Positions 28,222 through 38,289 are shown, counted from the stretch's first letter. The stretch is DNA of 64,000 bases from Idiomarina piscisalsi (GCF_003987095.1 NZ_PIQA01000011.1:100807-164806), one strand, 5' to 3'. The notes: generated from the sequence alone by a model not told the origin. Numbers and translations: made by a program.

Positions 28222-29373
28222 ATGAGTAGTTTTACTAAAATTTATTGGCGCTCTTCAGGTGTACCAACCTGGGGACTTATTTTCTTAATTGTCGTCGCAA
28301 TTATCGTGGTTGTCGCGGCAGAAAAAATGAAACAACGCGATCCAGTCGTTGAAGACAACTACGCGACCATGGTGAACGCTGCTAAAATCATGCGTGAAGG
28401 CATGAATGTGCTACAGCCACTAAGAGCTCAATTAGCACCTATTAACCCGGAGTTTGACCCACAAAGGTCTGGCTTGGTCGGTTTAGAAAACAGTATTGTG
28501 ACAACCAACCACGGTGGCCGCGAATCTAAGCAGACCACAGTCAACCCAAACTGGGCTGCCGTTGCAGTAAAACTGTTAGCGGAAGCCGGTGTTAAAAAAG
28601 GCGACCTGGTTGCAGTGACTGTTTCGGGCTCTTTTCCGGCACTGAACTTAGCGGTATATTCCGCGCTTGAGGCAATGGAAGCTAATGCCGTTATTGTTGC
28701 GTCTGCCTCGTCATCGCAGTGGGGAGCAAATGTGCCCAACTTTTTATGGCTGGATATGGAACGCAAGCTTCGTGAAGCTGGCGTTATTTCACTTCATGCC
28801 GATTATGCGTCTATTGGCGGCATTGAAGATAGGGGCATTGGCATTCCTGAGGAAGGCATTCAGTCCATTCGCCGTTCAATTGACCGTGCTGATGTTAAGT
28901 TTATTGACCCGGCAAACTATCAGGAGGCGGTTGCTGATCGTATTGCAATTTTCCGTGAATACTCAGCTGAGCGTAATTACACCGCCTACATTAACGTCGG
29001 TGGCGGCGCAACGGTTGTTGGCCCTCCGGGCATTGATGATATGTTCAGCTCGGGCTTGCAAACAGATGCCCCTGCACGCGCCTTTGCAGTAGAGACCGTT
29101 ATGGGCTACTTCCTGCAGGAAGACATTCCGGGTATTCATTTTATTGGCATTAAAACCATGGCAGAACGCCATGGCTTACCGTTAATGCCACCAGAGGCAG
29201 TACCAGTAGGGAATGGCGGTATATACTCAGCCACGACTTACAACCGGTGGTTAGCGCTGGGCTTAGCCATTGGCTTATTTGGTCTGACTTGGCTTATTGT
29301 TCGCTCTGCACGTATTACCAGTTTATGGCAGCGTTCGGGCCACAGTGGTAAAGGCACAAAGCCTATGGTTTAA
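28222..29373 (+). CDS. PgsW-type poly-gamma-glutamate system protein
   Basis: 383 residues. One helix near the N-terminus (about 16-33), a large middle domain (about 45-340) and a C-terminal helix (about 345-363), so the middle part most likely faces the periplasm. It matches what I recall as the poly-gamma-glutamate system protein (PgsW) that replaces PgsA/CapA beside PgsB-PgsC in some Gram-negatives. The middle domain contains NVGGGATVVGPPG, a nucleotide- or sugar-binding-like glycine cluster. It starts 15 bases after pgsC with AGGAG in front. The exact role (export, anchoring or hydrolysis of the polymer) is not known to me. Confidence 0.8.
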   Translation: MSSFTKIYWRSSGVPTWGLIFLIVVAIIVVVAAEKMKQRDPVVEDNYATMVNAAKIMREGMNVLQPLRAQLAPINPEFDPQRSGLVGLENSIVTTNHGGRESKQTTVNPNWAAVAVKLLAEAGVKKGDLVAVTVSGSFPALNLAVYSALEAMEANAVIVASASSSQWGANVPNFLWLDMERKLREAGVISLHADYASIGGIEDRGIGIPEEGIQSIRRSIDRADVKFIDPANYQEAVADRIAIFREYSAERNYTAYINVGGGATVVGPPGIDDMFSSGLQTDAPARAFAVETVMGYFLQEDIPGIHFIGIKTMAERHGLPLMPPEAVPVGNGGIYSATTYNRWLALGLAIGLFGLTWLIVRSARITSLWQRSGHSGKGTKPMV

Positions 29374-29375
29374 CA

Positions 29376-29393
29376 CTACCTCTTATGAGGTAG
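29376..29393 (+). other. Hairpin after pgsW
   Basis: Seven-base stem CTACCTC/GAGGTAG with a TTAT loop directly after the pgsW stop, followed by the pyrimidine-rich CTTCTCTTCTCT. Possible weak terminator or 3'-end stabiliser. Confidence 0.45.
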
Positions 29394-29405
29394 CTTCTCT
29401 TCTCT

Positions 29406-29484
29406 AAAAGAGAGCCTTACATTTGTATCTTTTAGTGTTAAAACTATATATATACGTAGCACTTTCCATGTAAGGCTCTCTTTT
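29406..29484. repeat. 17-base perfect inverted repeat with 45-base spacer
   Basis: Arms AAAAGAGAGCCTTACAT (29406-29422) and its exact reverse complement (29468-29484), the right arm ending in a T-run. The spacer is AT-rich. It lies between pgsW and the HlyD gene and may act as a large-loop terminator in either direction, or may be the two ends of a very short non-autonomous element. No target duplication was found by eye. Confidence 0.7.
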
Positions 29485-29562
29485 TATGACTCAATACTTA
29501 ACCCATAGACCCATCAGCATTCCCAGCGCTTCTATCGCCCAAACCGCAGTTTGGAATGAACT

Positions 29563-30618
29563 ATGAATAAAAGAACTATTGTCTGGGCAATTGTCGTTTT
29601 AGGACTCGCTTTCTTTGTTTACTTGGGGACAAATAAAGGCACAGACGGCTACGACGGTGTTGCCAGCGGTAACGGTAGAATTGAGGCCACCGAAATAAAT
29701 GTGGCGACCAGAGTAGCTGGGCGATTAGACAGTGTTTGGGTCAACGAAGGCGACTTTGTATTGACCGGTGCCAAGCTTGCAAAACTCGATACAACAACGC
29801 TGGAAGCTGAGCTACACCAAGCACAAGCCCAGTTCAAGCAGGCCCAAAATGCGATTAATACCGCACAAAGCCAGGTTGAACAGCGCCGAGCCGAAAAAGA
29901 GGCAGCAGAAGCTTTACTGCAGCAACGCGAGTCGGAGTTGGAACTTGCCAGAAAACGCTTAGCACGCGTTCGCAGTTTGGCTGATCAAGGCTCTATATCG
30001 GCGCAAGAGCAAGACAATGCAGAAGCTGCTGTTGTCAGTGCCAAGTCAGCAGTCGCAGCTGCAAAATCACAAATAGCGTCATCCCAAGCCGCCATTACCA
30101 CGTCTATATCACAGTTTGAAGGTGCTAGGTCTGCAGCGGAAGCGTCTCAGGCAACCATTGAGCGCATTCAAACTCAAATAGATGACAGTACGCTTCTTGC
30201 GCCTCGCGACGGCCGCATTCAATACGTTATTGCTCGACCGGGAGAAGTAATAGGCAGCGGAGGCCGAGTTGTGAACATGGTGGACTTGAGCGATGTTTAC
30301 ATGACGTTCTTTCTGCCAACCAGCGCTATCGGTAAAATTTCAGTAGGCAGCGAAGCGCGTATTGTATTAGATGCACTACCAGAGTATCGCATTCCTGCTC
30401 GCATAAGCTTTATATCCGATGTGGCACAGTTCACACCAAAAACGGTCGAAACCCAGGAAGAGCGTGAAAAACTCATGTTCCGGGTTCGCGCCAGTATTAA
30501 CAAAGCACTTCTGGAAAAGCATCTCGAACGCGTAAAAACAGGCTTACCCGGAGTTGCTTACGTGAAATTTGATGCTACAGAGAGCTGGCCGCAAGAGCTC
30601 GAGTCGGAGCTTGATTGA
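29563..30618 (+). CDS. HlyD-family membrane fusion protein (YhiI/YbhG-like)
   Basis: 351 residues, periplasmic adaptor of an ABC exporter. A single N-terminal membrane helix (5-22) is followed by a biotinyl-lipoyl-like half ([27 protein letters not shown] in two parts), a long alpha-helical hairpin with coiled-coil heptads (about 80-205, Gln/Ala/Glu rich), then the second lipoyl half ([24 protein letters not shown]) and a beta-barrel domain. It couples the inner-membrane ABC complex to an outer-membrane channel. The stop overlaps the next gene's ATG (TGATG). Confidence 0.92.
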   Translation: MNKRTIVWAIVVLGLAFFVYLGTNKGTDGYDGVASGNGRIEATEINVATRVAGRLDSVWVNEGDFVLTGAKLAKLDTTTLEAELHQAQAQFKQAQNAINTAQSQVEQRRAEKEAAEALLQQRESELELARKRLARVRSLADQGSISAQEQDNAEAAVVSAKSAVAAAKSQIASSQAAITTSISQFEGARSAAEASQATIERIQTQIDDSTLLAPRDGRIQYVIARPGEVIGSGGRVVNMVDLSDVYMTFFLPTSAIGKISVGSEARIVLDALPEYRIPARISFISDVAQFTPKTVETQEEREKLMFRVRASINKALLEKHLERVKTGLPGVAYVKFDATESWPQELESELD

Positions 30619-33338
30619 TGACTCGCGAGGCTGACTTTGCTGTTTCTGTTAATAAGCTCAACTATCATTATGGCAAGCAACTCGCGCTGAACTCGGTATC
30701 TCTGGATGTCCCCAGAGGTAAGTTGTGTGGGTTGATTGGCCCCGACGGCGTGGGTAAATCGACGTTACTGTCTCTTATTTCTGGTGCCAGAGCTTTACAG
30801 TCCAGGCGGCTACTCGTGTTAAACGAAGACCTTGGTGAGTCACGTCAGCGCAAACGTTTGTATCGTCGTGTTGCTTATATGCCACAAGGGTTAGGCAAAA
30901 ACCTCTATCCAACACTGTCAGTGAAGGAAAACCTCAGCTTTTTTGCCCAACTTTTTGGTATTAACGGCCAACAGCGTGAACAACAAGTCTGTCGTTTACT
31001 AAAAGCCACCCGGTTGTGGGAGTTTAAAGACAGACCCAGCGCTAAGCTTTCGGGCGGAATGAAACAAAAGCTCGGACTATGCTGTGCATTGATTCACGAG
31101 CCAGAGCTCCTGATTCTGGATGAGCCAACCACCGGCGTTGACCCGTTGTCCCGCCGTCAGTTTTGGCAACTTATCGATGACATTCGCCAACAACACCCGG
31201 ACATGAGCATACTGGTTGCTACGGCCTATATGGATGAGGCTAAACGTTTTGACTGGTTAGCTACCATGAATGAAGGAAAGGTGCTTGCCAGCGGCTCTCC
31301 AACTGAGTTACTTAAAAAAACCGCGACGTCTTCGCTAGAGCAAGCGTTTATGACATTGCTTGGCAATGAATCGGCTCAAATTTTTGAGCCCTCGCGCCAA
31401 CCGTCTAAAAACGACTCAGTTGCCATAGAAGCGCAAGAGCTGACCATGCGTTTTGGTGACTTCACTGCCGTTGATAACGCTAATTTCCGCATCCAAAAAG
31501 GCGAAATATTTGGCTTTCTAGGCTCTAATGGCTGCGGTAAAACCACCACCATGAAAATGCTCACTGGTCTTTTAACACCCAGCTCCGGAAAAGCCTGGCT
31601 GTTTAATGAACCCATTAACAGTCGCGCCATGGAGACTCGCAAACGCGTGGGGTATATGACTCAGAGCTTTTCCTTGTATGGTGAGCTTACGGTGTATCAA
31701 AACTTAAAACTGCACGCCCGGCTATTCGATATTCCCGAAGAATATGTCGAGAACCGTATAAAAGAAGTTGCCGATCAATTCGACTTACAACGCCTGTTCA
31801 AGCAACTTCCTAAGCAGTTACCCGTTGGTGAGCGTCAACGGTTATCACTTGCTGTCGCCATGATTCATCAGCCAGAAATACTGATTCTGGACGAGCCGAC
31901 GTCGGGAGTTGACCCCGCTGCCCGCGATAACTTCTGGCATATTTTATTAAAGCTGTCCCGCGAGCATGGCGTCACTATTTTTATCTCGACCCACTTCATG
32001 AATGAGGCCGAGCGCTGCGACCGCATTTCATTGATGCACGCAGGAAAAGTGTTAGTGACTGACACACCGCAGAGCATTATTAAAAGCTGTAACAGAAGCA
32101 CGCTCGAAGATGCGTTTGTTGATTATTTAGAAACGGCTTCTGAACAGCCCAGCGACACTGAGAAACCGGCTCCAGAGCTGCAAAAACAAGCAAGCCTCAA
32201 ACTCAGTCACGGCTTTAGTGTAAGGCGCTTGCTTAGCATAAGTCACCGCGAAACCTTAGAGCTACTCCGCGACCCGGTGCGACTTGTCATGGCGCTGGTC
32301 GGCAGCGTTATTCTTATGTTCGTACTGGGTTACGGCATTAACATGGATGTTGATGAAATTGATTTCGCCGTACTTGATCGTGACCAAAGCAGTACCAGTC
32401 GCGACTATATTCTCAGTTTGTCGGGCTCTCGTTACTTTAATGAGCAACCTCCGCTAAATAGTTATGCAGAGGTTGACGCTCGCCTACAAACTGGCGAAAT
32501 TAGCCTGGCAATTGAAATTCCCGCTAATTTCGCTCGCAATATACAACGAGGCGATAACGTCACCGTCGGTGCCTGGGTTGATGGCGCTATGCCTATGCGG
32601 GCTGAGACCGCACAAGGGTATATCCAGGGTATGCATATGGACTGGCTGCAAAAGCAACAGCAGCAGTTAAGTGCCCCTGTACCTCAACGGGCCACTATTA
32701 ATATAGAGTCGCGATATCGGTATAACCCAGATATTAAAAGTCTGCCAGCGATGGTGCCGGCAGTTATACCTCTGCTGCTAATGCTATTTCCGTCCATTTT
32801 AACTTCCCTCTCTGTCGTGCGGGAAAAAGAGCTAGGCTCCATTACTAATTTTTATGTCACCCCAACTCGCAAAAGTGAATTTTTCATTGGTAAACAGCTC
32901 CCTTATGTTGTTCTGGCGATGGTTAACTTCCTGATATTGGTTGGGCAGGCTTTATTTATTTTTAAGGTAGATCTGACCGGCAGTTTCCTGACTTTTACTC
33001 TGGCTACGTTTTTCTATGTGCTTTGCGCCACTGCACTAGGCCTGATTATGTCCGCTTTTCTTAACAGCCAAATTGCCGCACTGTTTGGCACCGCTCTGGC
33101 GACAATCCTTCCAGCCTCACAGTTTTCCGGAATGATAACGCCGGTCACATCCTTAGAAGGGTTGGCGAAAGTCATTGGCGAAGTCTATCCAACAACCTAT
33201 TACATGATTGTCAGCCGCGGTGTTTTCTCAAAAGCTTTGTCCTTTAATGAGCTGCACGTCATGTTGGTAGGGCTCAGTATTGCTGCCATTATTTTTATTG
33301 CAGTTGGCATTAGCTTAGTTAAGAAGCAGGAGCGATAA
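30618..33338 (+). CDS. RbbA-like fused ABC transporter: two ATPase domains plus ABC-2 permease
   Basis: 906 residues from the ATG at 30618. First ATPase domain (about 8-240): Walker [10 protein letters not shown], signature LSGGMKQK, Walker [14 protein letters not shown]. Second ATPase domain (about 270-500): Walker [10 protein letters not shown], altered signature LPVGERQR, Walker [17 protein letters not shown]-2 type membrane domain (about 530-906) with one helix, a large periplasmic loop and five C-terminal helices. The YhiI-RbbA-YhhJ order matches E. coli. Export substrate unknown; drug or membrane-lipid efflux is likely. RbbA was first described as ribosome-associated, but the membrane domain argues for an exporter. 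Confidence 0.9.
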   Translation: MTREADFAVSVNKLNYHYGKQLALNSVSLDVPRGKLCGLIGPDGVGKSTLLSLISGARALQSRRLLVLNEDLGESRQRKRLYRRVAYMPQGLGKNLYPTLSVKENLSFFAQLFGINGQQREQQVCRLLKATRLWEFKDRPSAKLSGGMKQKLGLCCALIHEPELLILDEPTTGVDPLSRRQFWQLIDDIRQQHPDMSILVATAYMDEAKRFDWLATMNEGKVLASGSPTELLKKTATSSLEQAFMTLLGNESAQIFEPSRQPSKNDSVAIEAQELTMRFGDFTAVDNANFRIQKGEIFGFLGSNGCGKTTTMKMLTGLLTPSSGKAWLFNEPINSRAMETRKRVGYMTQSFSLYGELTVYQNLKLHARLFDIPEEYVENRIKEVADQFDLQRLFKQLPKQLPVGERQRLSLAVAMIHQPEILILDEPTSGVDPAARDNFWHILLKLSREHGVTIFISTHFMNEAERCDRISLMHAGKVLVTDTPQSIIKSCNRSTLEDAFVDYLETASEQPSDTEKPAPELQKQASLKLSHGFSVRRLLSISHRETLELLRDPVRLVMALVGSVILMFVLGYGINMDVDEIDFAVLDRDQSSTSRDYILSLSGSRYFNEQPPLNSYAEVDARLQTGEISLAIEIPANFARNIQRGDNVTVGAWVDGAMPMRAETAQGYIQGMHMDWLQKQQQQLSAPVPQRATINIESRYRYNPDIKSLPAMVPAVIPLLLMLFPSILTSLSVVREKELGSITNFYVTPTRKSEFFIGKQLPYVVLAMVNFLILVGQALFIFKVDLTGSFLTFTLATFFYVLCATALGLIMSAFLNSQIAALFGTALATILPASQFSGMITPVTSLEGLAKVIGEVYPTTYYMIVSRGVFSKALSFNELHVMLVGLSIAAIIFIAVGISLVKKQER

Positions 33339-34454
33339 ATGCGTTCTCTCAAAAACATTTCGCATTTAGGCGTAAAAGAATTAGTGAGCTTGTCACGCGA
33401 CCCTATGCTGCTTTTATTTATTATGCTGGCATTTACTGTCTTTGTTTACACCGCCGCATCGGCTACACCACAAACACTTTATAAAACACCTATAGCAGTT
33501 ATTGATAATGACCGTTCACAACTCTCAAATCAGTTAATCAATGGCTTTTTAATGCCTTACTTTTTGCCCCCGGAGGCCGTTTCTGCCAGTGAAGCCGATC
33601 AGCTCATGGACGAAGGCCGCTACACCTTTATTTTGGATATACCGGAAGGCCTGCAGAGAGACTTACTCAATGGCGAGCAGCCAAAAGTACAACTGATTGT
33701 CGATGCCACTCGAATGAGTCAGGCATTTACCGGCAACGGATACATTCAGTCGATTATTAACCGTGAAGTCAGTACGTTTACCCAAGCAGACACGCAACTA
33801 CCCATAGATATTGCCGTACGAGCGCAATTCAATCCAGAGCTTAATAGTGGCTGGTTCAGCGCCATTATGGAGCTCATTAACCAAATAACCATGCTTTCCA
33901 TTATTTTGACCGGTGCTGCATTAATTAAAGAACGGGAACACGGTACCGTAGAGCACCTTATGGTGATGCCGGTCACCCCATTTCAAATTATGGTTAGCAA
34001 AGTTTGGGCAATGGCTTTAGTTGTGTTGGTTGCCTCCGCTTTTTCATTAACTGTCATTATTAAGCAAGCGCTCGCAATACCGACCAGCGGCTCTTTAACC
34101 CTGTTTTTATTTGGCACTGCACTGCACTTATTCGCAACCACGTCTATTGGCATATTTTTAGGCACTTATGCACGCTCAATGCCGCAGTTCGGCTTGCTGT
34201 TTTTGCTCATTATTATGCCCATGCAAATACTGTCAGGCGGCATGACGCCTTTCGACAGTATGCCAACTGCGGTGCAGGCCGTTATGTACTTTGCACCAAC
34301 GTCTCATTTTACTGAGTTTGGCCAAAGCATCTTATTCCGGGGGGCCGGTATCAATATCGTCTGGCCACAACTGTTGGCATTAGCGGGGATTGGCGCCTTG
34401 TTCTTCTTGGTATCATGGCGCCATTTCCGAGAGCGCTTAGCGGATATGGCGTGA
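33339..34454 (+). CDS. ABC-2 type permease (YhhJ-like)
   Basis: 371 residues: an N-terminal helix (about 20-38), a periplasmic domain of about 130 residues, then five to six helices (about 175-365) with the ABC-2 block REHGTVEHLMVMPVTPFQIM and the C-terminal MPMQILSGGMTPFDSMP. Second membrane subunit of the exporter; together with the permease half of the preceding gene it would form a heterodimer. The ATG directly abuts the preceding TAA. Its last 18 bases overlap the convergent LOG-family gene. Confidence 0.92.
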   Translation: MRSLKNISHLGVKELVSLSRDPMLLLFIMLAFTVFVYTAASATPQTLYKTPIAVIDNDRSQLSNQLINGFLMPYFLPPEAVSASEADQLMDEGRYTFILDIPEGLQRDLLNGEQPKVQLIVDATRMSQAFTGNGYIQSIINREVSTFTQADTQLPIDIAVRAQFNPELNSGWFSAIMELINQITMLSIILTGAALIKEREHGTVEHLMVMPVTPFQIMVSKVWAMALVVLVASAFSLTVIIKQALAIPTSGSLTLFLFGTALHLFATTSIGIFLGTYARSMPQFGLLFLLIIMPMQILSGGMTPFDSMPTAVQAVMYFAPTSHFTEFGQSILFRGAGINIVWPQLLALAGIGALFFLVSWRHFRERLADMA

Positions 34455-35333
34455 TCCATTTTTTAAGTCATAACAATGGCAAATGGCCTGCCAGGCTTCT
34501 TCGGCACTATCGACAATTTCAAATAACTCTAGGTCCTGCTCGGCAATCGTACCTTCCTCAACCAAGAGGTCGAAGTCTATCAACCGCTGCCAAAATTCCT
34601 TGCCGACTAAGACTATAGGCACTGGCTCAGACTTTTGGGTTTGAACCAGAGTTAAGGTTTCAAACAGTTCATCCAGCGTGCCGAAACCACCGGGGAAAGC
34701 CACCAGCGCCCGCGCACGTTGCAGAAAGTGCATTTTCCGAATAGCAAAATAATGAAACTGGAAGCAGTATTCGGGGGTTATATAAGGGTTTGGCCGTTGC
34801 TCGTGAGGCAACACAATATTCAAGCCAATGCTGTCACCTCCGGCTTCCATCGCTCCGCGGTTTGCCGCCTCCATGACGCCGGGACCTCCACCACTGACAA
34901 TCATTAGGTTTTCATCGTCGTGGCAGAGGTTGTGTTCTGTCGCAATACGCGCAAAGTCCATTGCCTGCTGATAATAAGCACTGTTTTTCAGAGCCCTTTT
35001 TGCCCGCTTAAGGTGTCCTTTAAGGGTATCGTTTTCAGGGTCTTTCTCCAGCGCCTGCTCGGCGACACCAACATCATGCTGTGCCTGCTCGGGCGGCAAA
35101 AACCTTGCACTGCCAAACACTACAATAGTGGCATCAACATTGTGCTTTTCCAGAGTCAGCTGTGGCTTTAAATACTCCAGTTGAAGGCGCACGGCTCGTA
35201 AGTCATCACTCAGCAAAAACTCATTGTCAGCAAACGCTAATTTGTAAGAGCCTTGCCCTTCAATCTTTGCTATAGATTCTTCTGACTGCTTGGCGGAAAT
35301 AAGACGACGCCGGCGAAGTTCGTTTTCTGTCAT
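34437..35333 (-). CDS. LOG-family nucleotide 5'-monophosphate nucleosidase-like protein
   Basis: 298 residues with an N-terminal extension of about 90 residues before the LOG/TIGR00730 core. The core has GGGPGVMEAANRGA and the catalytic PGGFGTLDELFETLTLVQ motif that define the family. Members release the base from nucleoside monophosphates (PpnN in E. coli, cytokinin-activating LOG in plants). This mid-length type is widespread in proteobacteria. Convergent with the ABC permease gene with an 18-base 3' overlap. Confidence 0.88.
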   Translation of the reverse strand: MTENELRRRRLISAKQSEESIAKIEGQGSYKLAFADNEFLLSDDLRAVRLQLEYLKPQLTLEKHNVDATIVVFGSARFLPPEQAQHDVGVAEQALEKDPENDTLKGHLKRAKRALKNSAYYQQAMDFARIATEHNLCHDDENLMIVSGGGPGVMEAANRGAMEAGGDSIGLNIVLPHEQRPNPYITPEYCFQFHYFAIRKMHFLQRARALVAFPGGFGTLDELFETLTLVQTQKSEPVPIVLVGKEFWQRLIDFDLLVEEGTIAEQDLELFEIVDSAEEAWQAICHCYDLKNGSRHIR

Positions 35334-35402
35334 GGAGAGTCCGTTAGGGTTTATGTATTGTTTCGCATCAGTTTACCGTAAAAACAGCTTAAACCTGCTG
35401 AA

Positions 35403-35849
35403 TTATTGCGACTCCAGTCCCATTGCAACCATACCTTGGTTTTCGCCAACTTCATCAAAGCCAAGACTGTTGTATAACCGCCGGGCAGGCTCGTTTTCCG
35501 GGTACACATTCAACGTAATAAACTGAGTTTCTTCCTGTGACCATGCGTTTTCCAGCAGTGCTTCGACAAATTTTCTGCCCAGCCCCTGACCACGAACTGC
35601 AGAGTTCACAATGAGGCATGCGATGTGTATACCGTTTTCGACTTTTTGGTAGGCTTGTGCAAAACCGATAAGCGTTCCGCCCCGATAAAAGCTAAAAGTA
35701 CCGCGCTCTTCCGCTTTAATCTGTTCCCAAATAGCCTCAGCTGAACTGCCATAAGGTACTTTTTCACCAAACCAGAGTCGAAACTCCGCCGCATTGTCCG
35801 GCCAAGTCAGTGCCTCTTTAAGTTCATCTATTGTTGCTCTTTTTAGCAT
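35403..35849 (-). CDS. GNAT-family N-acetyltransferase
   Basis: 148 residues. The acetyl-CoA pyrophosphate loop is RGQGLGRKFVEALL (about 89-102) preceded by the beta4 strand HIACLIVNSAV; the C-terminal VYPENEPARRLYNSLGF is the usual last GNAT helix-strand. Start at the ATG at 35849, two bases after the yjbQ stop, with AAGGCGAG in front. A GTG at 35855 is possible but less likely. Co-transcribed with yjbQ. Substrate unknown. Confidence 0.88.
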   Translation of the reverse strand: MLKRATIDELKEALTWPDNAAEFRLWFGEKVPYGSSAEAIWEQIKAEERGTFSFYRGGTLIGFAQAYQKVENGIHIACLIVNSAVRGQGLGRKFVEALLENAWSQEETQFITLNVYPENEPARRLYNSLGFDEVGENQGMVAMGLESQ

Positions 35850-35851
35850 TA

Positions 35852-36274
35852 TCACTCGCCTTGCAGAGTTAAAATTAGCGTTCGGGCTCCGCCGTGATCT
35901 CTATGTTCACAAAGATAGACTCCCTGCCAAGTGCCTAAATTTAAACGTCCATTGGTCACCGGTAGGGTTAAGTTACTACCTAATATGCTCGACTTTAAAT
36001 GTGCTGGCATGTCATCAGGCCCCTCAAACGTATGTCGGTAATAAGGCGCATTTTCCGGCACCATTTCATTAAAATGGCTTTCAAAGTCCTGACGAACCGT
36101 CGGGTCTGCATTTTCATTAATGGTCAACGATGCCGATGTGTGCCGAATAAACACCTGTAATAGCCCGGCTGATACTTGCCCAAGCTCAACCAGAGCCCGT
36201 TCAATCTCGTCAGTAATAAGGTGAAAGCCCCTTGGGTGAGGAGCCAATTGCAGTTCTGTTTGTTTGATAAGCAT
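35852..36274 (-). CDS. yjbQ: YjbQ, UPF0047 family protein
   Basis: 140 residues from the ATG at 36274, matching the 138 residues of E. coli YjbQ. An in-frame ATG at 36310 would add a leader without a ribosome site. The family signature [19 protein letters not shown] is present, with the late [16 protein letters not shown] block. The fold is that of the UPF0047 trimers. A weak thiamin phosphate synthase activity has been reported for a homologue, but the physiological role is not established. Confidence 0.92.
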   Translation of the reverse strand: MLIKQTELQLAPHPRGFHLITDEIERALVELGQVSAGLLQVFIRHTSASLTINENADPTVRQDFESHFNEMVPENAPYYRHTFEGPDDMPAHLKSSILGSNLTLPVTNGRLNLGTWQGVYLCEHRDHGGARTLILTLQGE

Positions 36275-36353
36275 TTGTAAACCTGTTTGCCGTGTCTCTG
36301 TGCTTGCCATATGCTTACAGCATACCGAAAAACAACCGAAAGGAATAACGACA

Positions 36354-36785
36354 ATGCGTTACTTATTATTAGCTATCGCCGTTTTGTTCAGTGCGGCGTG
36401 CACCGCACAAGAAAGCGTTGAAGAAGCAACAACCAAAGCCGTAGAAGCCTTTTTATACGGCGCCAGCATTGGTTCACCTAAAGCGCATGATCGCTTCTGG
36501 GCAGAAGAGTTGACCTACACCAGCTCCAGCGGAGAGCGTTTTGGTAAAGAGCAACTTATGTCGGGTATGAAAGACGCTAAACCCAAAGACCCAGACAACG
36601 TTAAAGTCTGGTATGGCGCTGAAGACATCGAGGTAAAACAGTTTGGTGACACCGTTGTATTCAACTTCACCTTAACCGCAGAAGAAGAAGGTAAAATCAC
36701 TAAGTACTTCTATAATACCGGTATTTTGATTCAACGCGACGACCGTTGGCAAGCGGTCAACTGGAACGCGACTAAAGTTCCTTAA
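36354..36785 (+). CDS. NTF2-like (DUF4440/SnoaL-type) lipoprotein
   Basis: 143 residues from the ATG at 36354, which has AAAGGA nine bases upstream. A lipoprotein signal ends at LFSAAC-TAQ. The mature part (about 20-143) is an NTF2-like cone: [17 protein letters not shown], then [21 protein letters not shown] and a final [12 protein letters not shown] strand, as in DUF4440/SnoaL-like proteins. These often bind small ligands or have lost catalysis. Its end overlaps the convergent lipoprotein gene by 14 bases. Function unknown. Confidence 0.85.
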   Translation: MRYLLLAIAVLFSAACTAQESVEEATTKAVEAFLYGASIGSPKAHDRFWAEELTYTSSSGERFGKEQLMSGMKDAKPKDPDNVKVWYGAEDIEVKQFGDTVVFNFTLTAEEEGKITKYFYNTGILIQRDDRWQAVNWNATKVP

Positions 36786-37266
36786 GAGGCTCCTTAATTT
36801 CAGAAGAGTCGTTCTCTGATGCCGCATCGCCATTGTCTGGCTTTACATAAATGGCGATGCCTTCCCCCGTTTTATCAGTCAAACCGAAGGCTTTACCGAC
36901 ACTGACCCCAAAGCCAACATTACCAGAATAGCCACCGGAGCCAGCCCCGACATAAACTGACTCTCCTTGCTTATCACCGGTTTTTTGCAGCAAGACGCCA
37001 TTAGCCCCCACTTTAGCCGCTTCCTGTTTCAGTCGCTTCAATACGGCGTCCATTTTCGCTTGTTCACCAAAGCTCCAGGAGGCATCACTGCTTGCTTCAA
37101 TTAAGGCTATTTCTTCATAGCTCTCAGGCGCCTCTAAGTACACTTTTACTTGTGCTACCGGTATTTCCGGTCGAGCGTCTCCAATTAGGATGGAAGAGGT
37201 AGGTGACGCGCAGCCAGTCAGCACCAGACCAAACAATAAAACAGCACTATAGGTTATAAAACGCAT
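36772..37266 (-). CDS. Hypothetical lipoprotein with glycine-rich segment
   Basis: 164 residues from the ATG at 37266, which has AAAGGAAG in front; in-frame codons upstream to 37449 look non-coding. Lipobox LTGC (Cys about 19). The mature part has a YajQ-independent alpha/beta piece (PVAQVKVYLEAPESYEEIALIEASS, written here in parts: PVAQVKVYLEAP, YEEIALIEASS) with a helix that contains LKRLKQEAAKVGANGVLL. This pattern is seen in small lipoproteins that are close to the DUF4156/YbjQ-like group. A glycine-rich stretch GAGSGGYSGNVGFGVSVG follows. Function unknown. Confidence 0.75.
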   Translation of the reverse strand: MRFITYSAVLLFGLVLTGCASPTSSILIGDARPEIPVAQVKVYLEAPESYEEIALIEASSDASWSFGEQAKMDAVLKRLKQEAAKVGANGVLLQKTGDKQGESVYVGAGSGGYSGNVGFGVSVGKAFGLTDKTGEGIAIYVKPDNGDAASENDSSEIKEPLKEL

Positions 37267-37393
37267 ACGACTTCCTTTACCAAGAACATAATTAATCAAT
37301 AGCACATAAAACGATATTTCACCTGACTCTTTCAATCTCTTTAAAGAACCGTAGAATGGAAAACGATTGCGTGTTCCGAAGTTGGAGATCTTT

Positions 37394-38002
37394 TTGTTCG
37401 ATATTGACCTGATTAGCCGCCATTTTTTAGCCGTGTATTTTTTATTCATAGCGGTTCACTACGCGAGTACCGCTATTGGACTGAATAGTCGCACCTCGAA
37501 AAGCCATATTCAATACGGTGAAAAAGGCAGTGCGACATGGTGGATACGTCAGGTCTTTAATCTGTTCCGCGGTGCAATTTTGCTTATTTGTATTGCCCGG
37601 GTCTTTTACCCTATTGATACCTGGCTCGGCATTATAGAACCACTTTACACACCCTGGGTGCTGTCTATTGGCATGCTCACAATGTTGGTGTCACTTGGGT
37701 TTGTCAGTTACAGCCACGCCTATATGCGTCAGGACTGGCGATCAGGTATCGACAGCGATAACTCCCGGGCACTGTTAACGAAGGGGCCTTTTTCGCACTC
37801 GCGTAACCCAATGTTCTTAGCCATTATGCTTGGCCAGCTTGGTTTGTTCCTGGCGCTACCCAGCCTGTTTACCTTAGTGTGCTTATTGGTCGGCGTGGCC
37901 ATGGTGCATGCTCAAGCCATTAAAGAAGAGCACGCCCTAAATGAGCTTTATGACAAAGACTATCAAAACTACAAAACTCAGGTCCCACGTTGGCTTTTTT
38001 AG
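37394..38002 (+). CDS. Isoprenylcysteine carboxyl methyltransferase-like membrane protein
   Basis: About 202 residues, four to five hydrophobic helices. The C-terminal half carries the ICMT/PEMT-type signature: LTKGPFSHSRNPMFLAIMLGQLG (helix with R-N-P-M) and EEHALNELYDKDYQNYKTQVPRWL, where the glutamates bind S-adenosylmethionine in NnrU/ICMT-like enzymes. Bacterial members methylate unknown lipid or small substrates. There is no good ATG; I placed the start at a TTG at 37394 with GGAG six bases upstream, while a TTG at 37367 is the alternative. Its stop overlaps the convergent thiamine-binding-like gene by four bases. Confidence 0.8.
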   Translation: MFDIDLISRHFLAVYFLFIAVHYASTAIGLNSRTSKSHIQYGEKGSATWWIRQVFNLFRGAILLICIARVFYPIDTWLGIIEPLYTPWVLSIGMLTMLVSLGFVSYSHAYMRQDWRSGIDSDNSRALLTKGPFSHSRNPMFLAIMLGQLGLFLALPSLFTLVCLLVGVAMVHAQAIKEEHALNELYDKDYQNYKTQVPRWLF

Positions 38003-38253
38003 TCTTCAGGACTCAGGTCGCCGTGTAAAAACTTACAAACAAAGACGACTTTTCCGTAACGCTCAAATGACCATTTAATATAGCGCTGCAAGGTGTCCAT
38101 CACCTTATCGTAGTCACCAAATATCTGGGTACTCAATGTATTGGTGATAATTTTTACATCATCGGTTTTATTCAACTCATCAATAAAGCCTTTTATTGGG
38201 CCAATATAGTCATCTGCCAGTGGATACTTGCTAATTTCAACCGTCAGTTTCAT
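37999..38253 (-). CDS. YkoF/MTH1187-like thiamine-binding domain protein
   Basis: 84 residues from the ATG at 38253, which has a strong AAAGGAG. The single ferredoxin-like domain reads VEISKYPLADDYIGPIKGFI, then ITNTLSTQIFGDYDKVMDTL: the YkoF-like/COG0011 pattern, in which the N-T-(L/M)-S-T-x-I-x-G block lines the ligand pocket. YkoF binds hydroxymethylpyrimidine-type thiamine precursors, so a role in thiamine handling is possible but unproven. No thiamine genes are nearby. Confidence 0.75.
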   Translation of the reverse strand: MKLTVEISKYPLADDYIGPIKGFIDELNKTDDVKIITNTLSTQIFGDYDKVMDTLQRYIKWSFERYGKVVFVCKFLHGDLSPED

Positions 38254-38289
38254 GATAGTCACTCCTTTGTCGTTACTATTGCGACGCAA

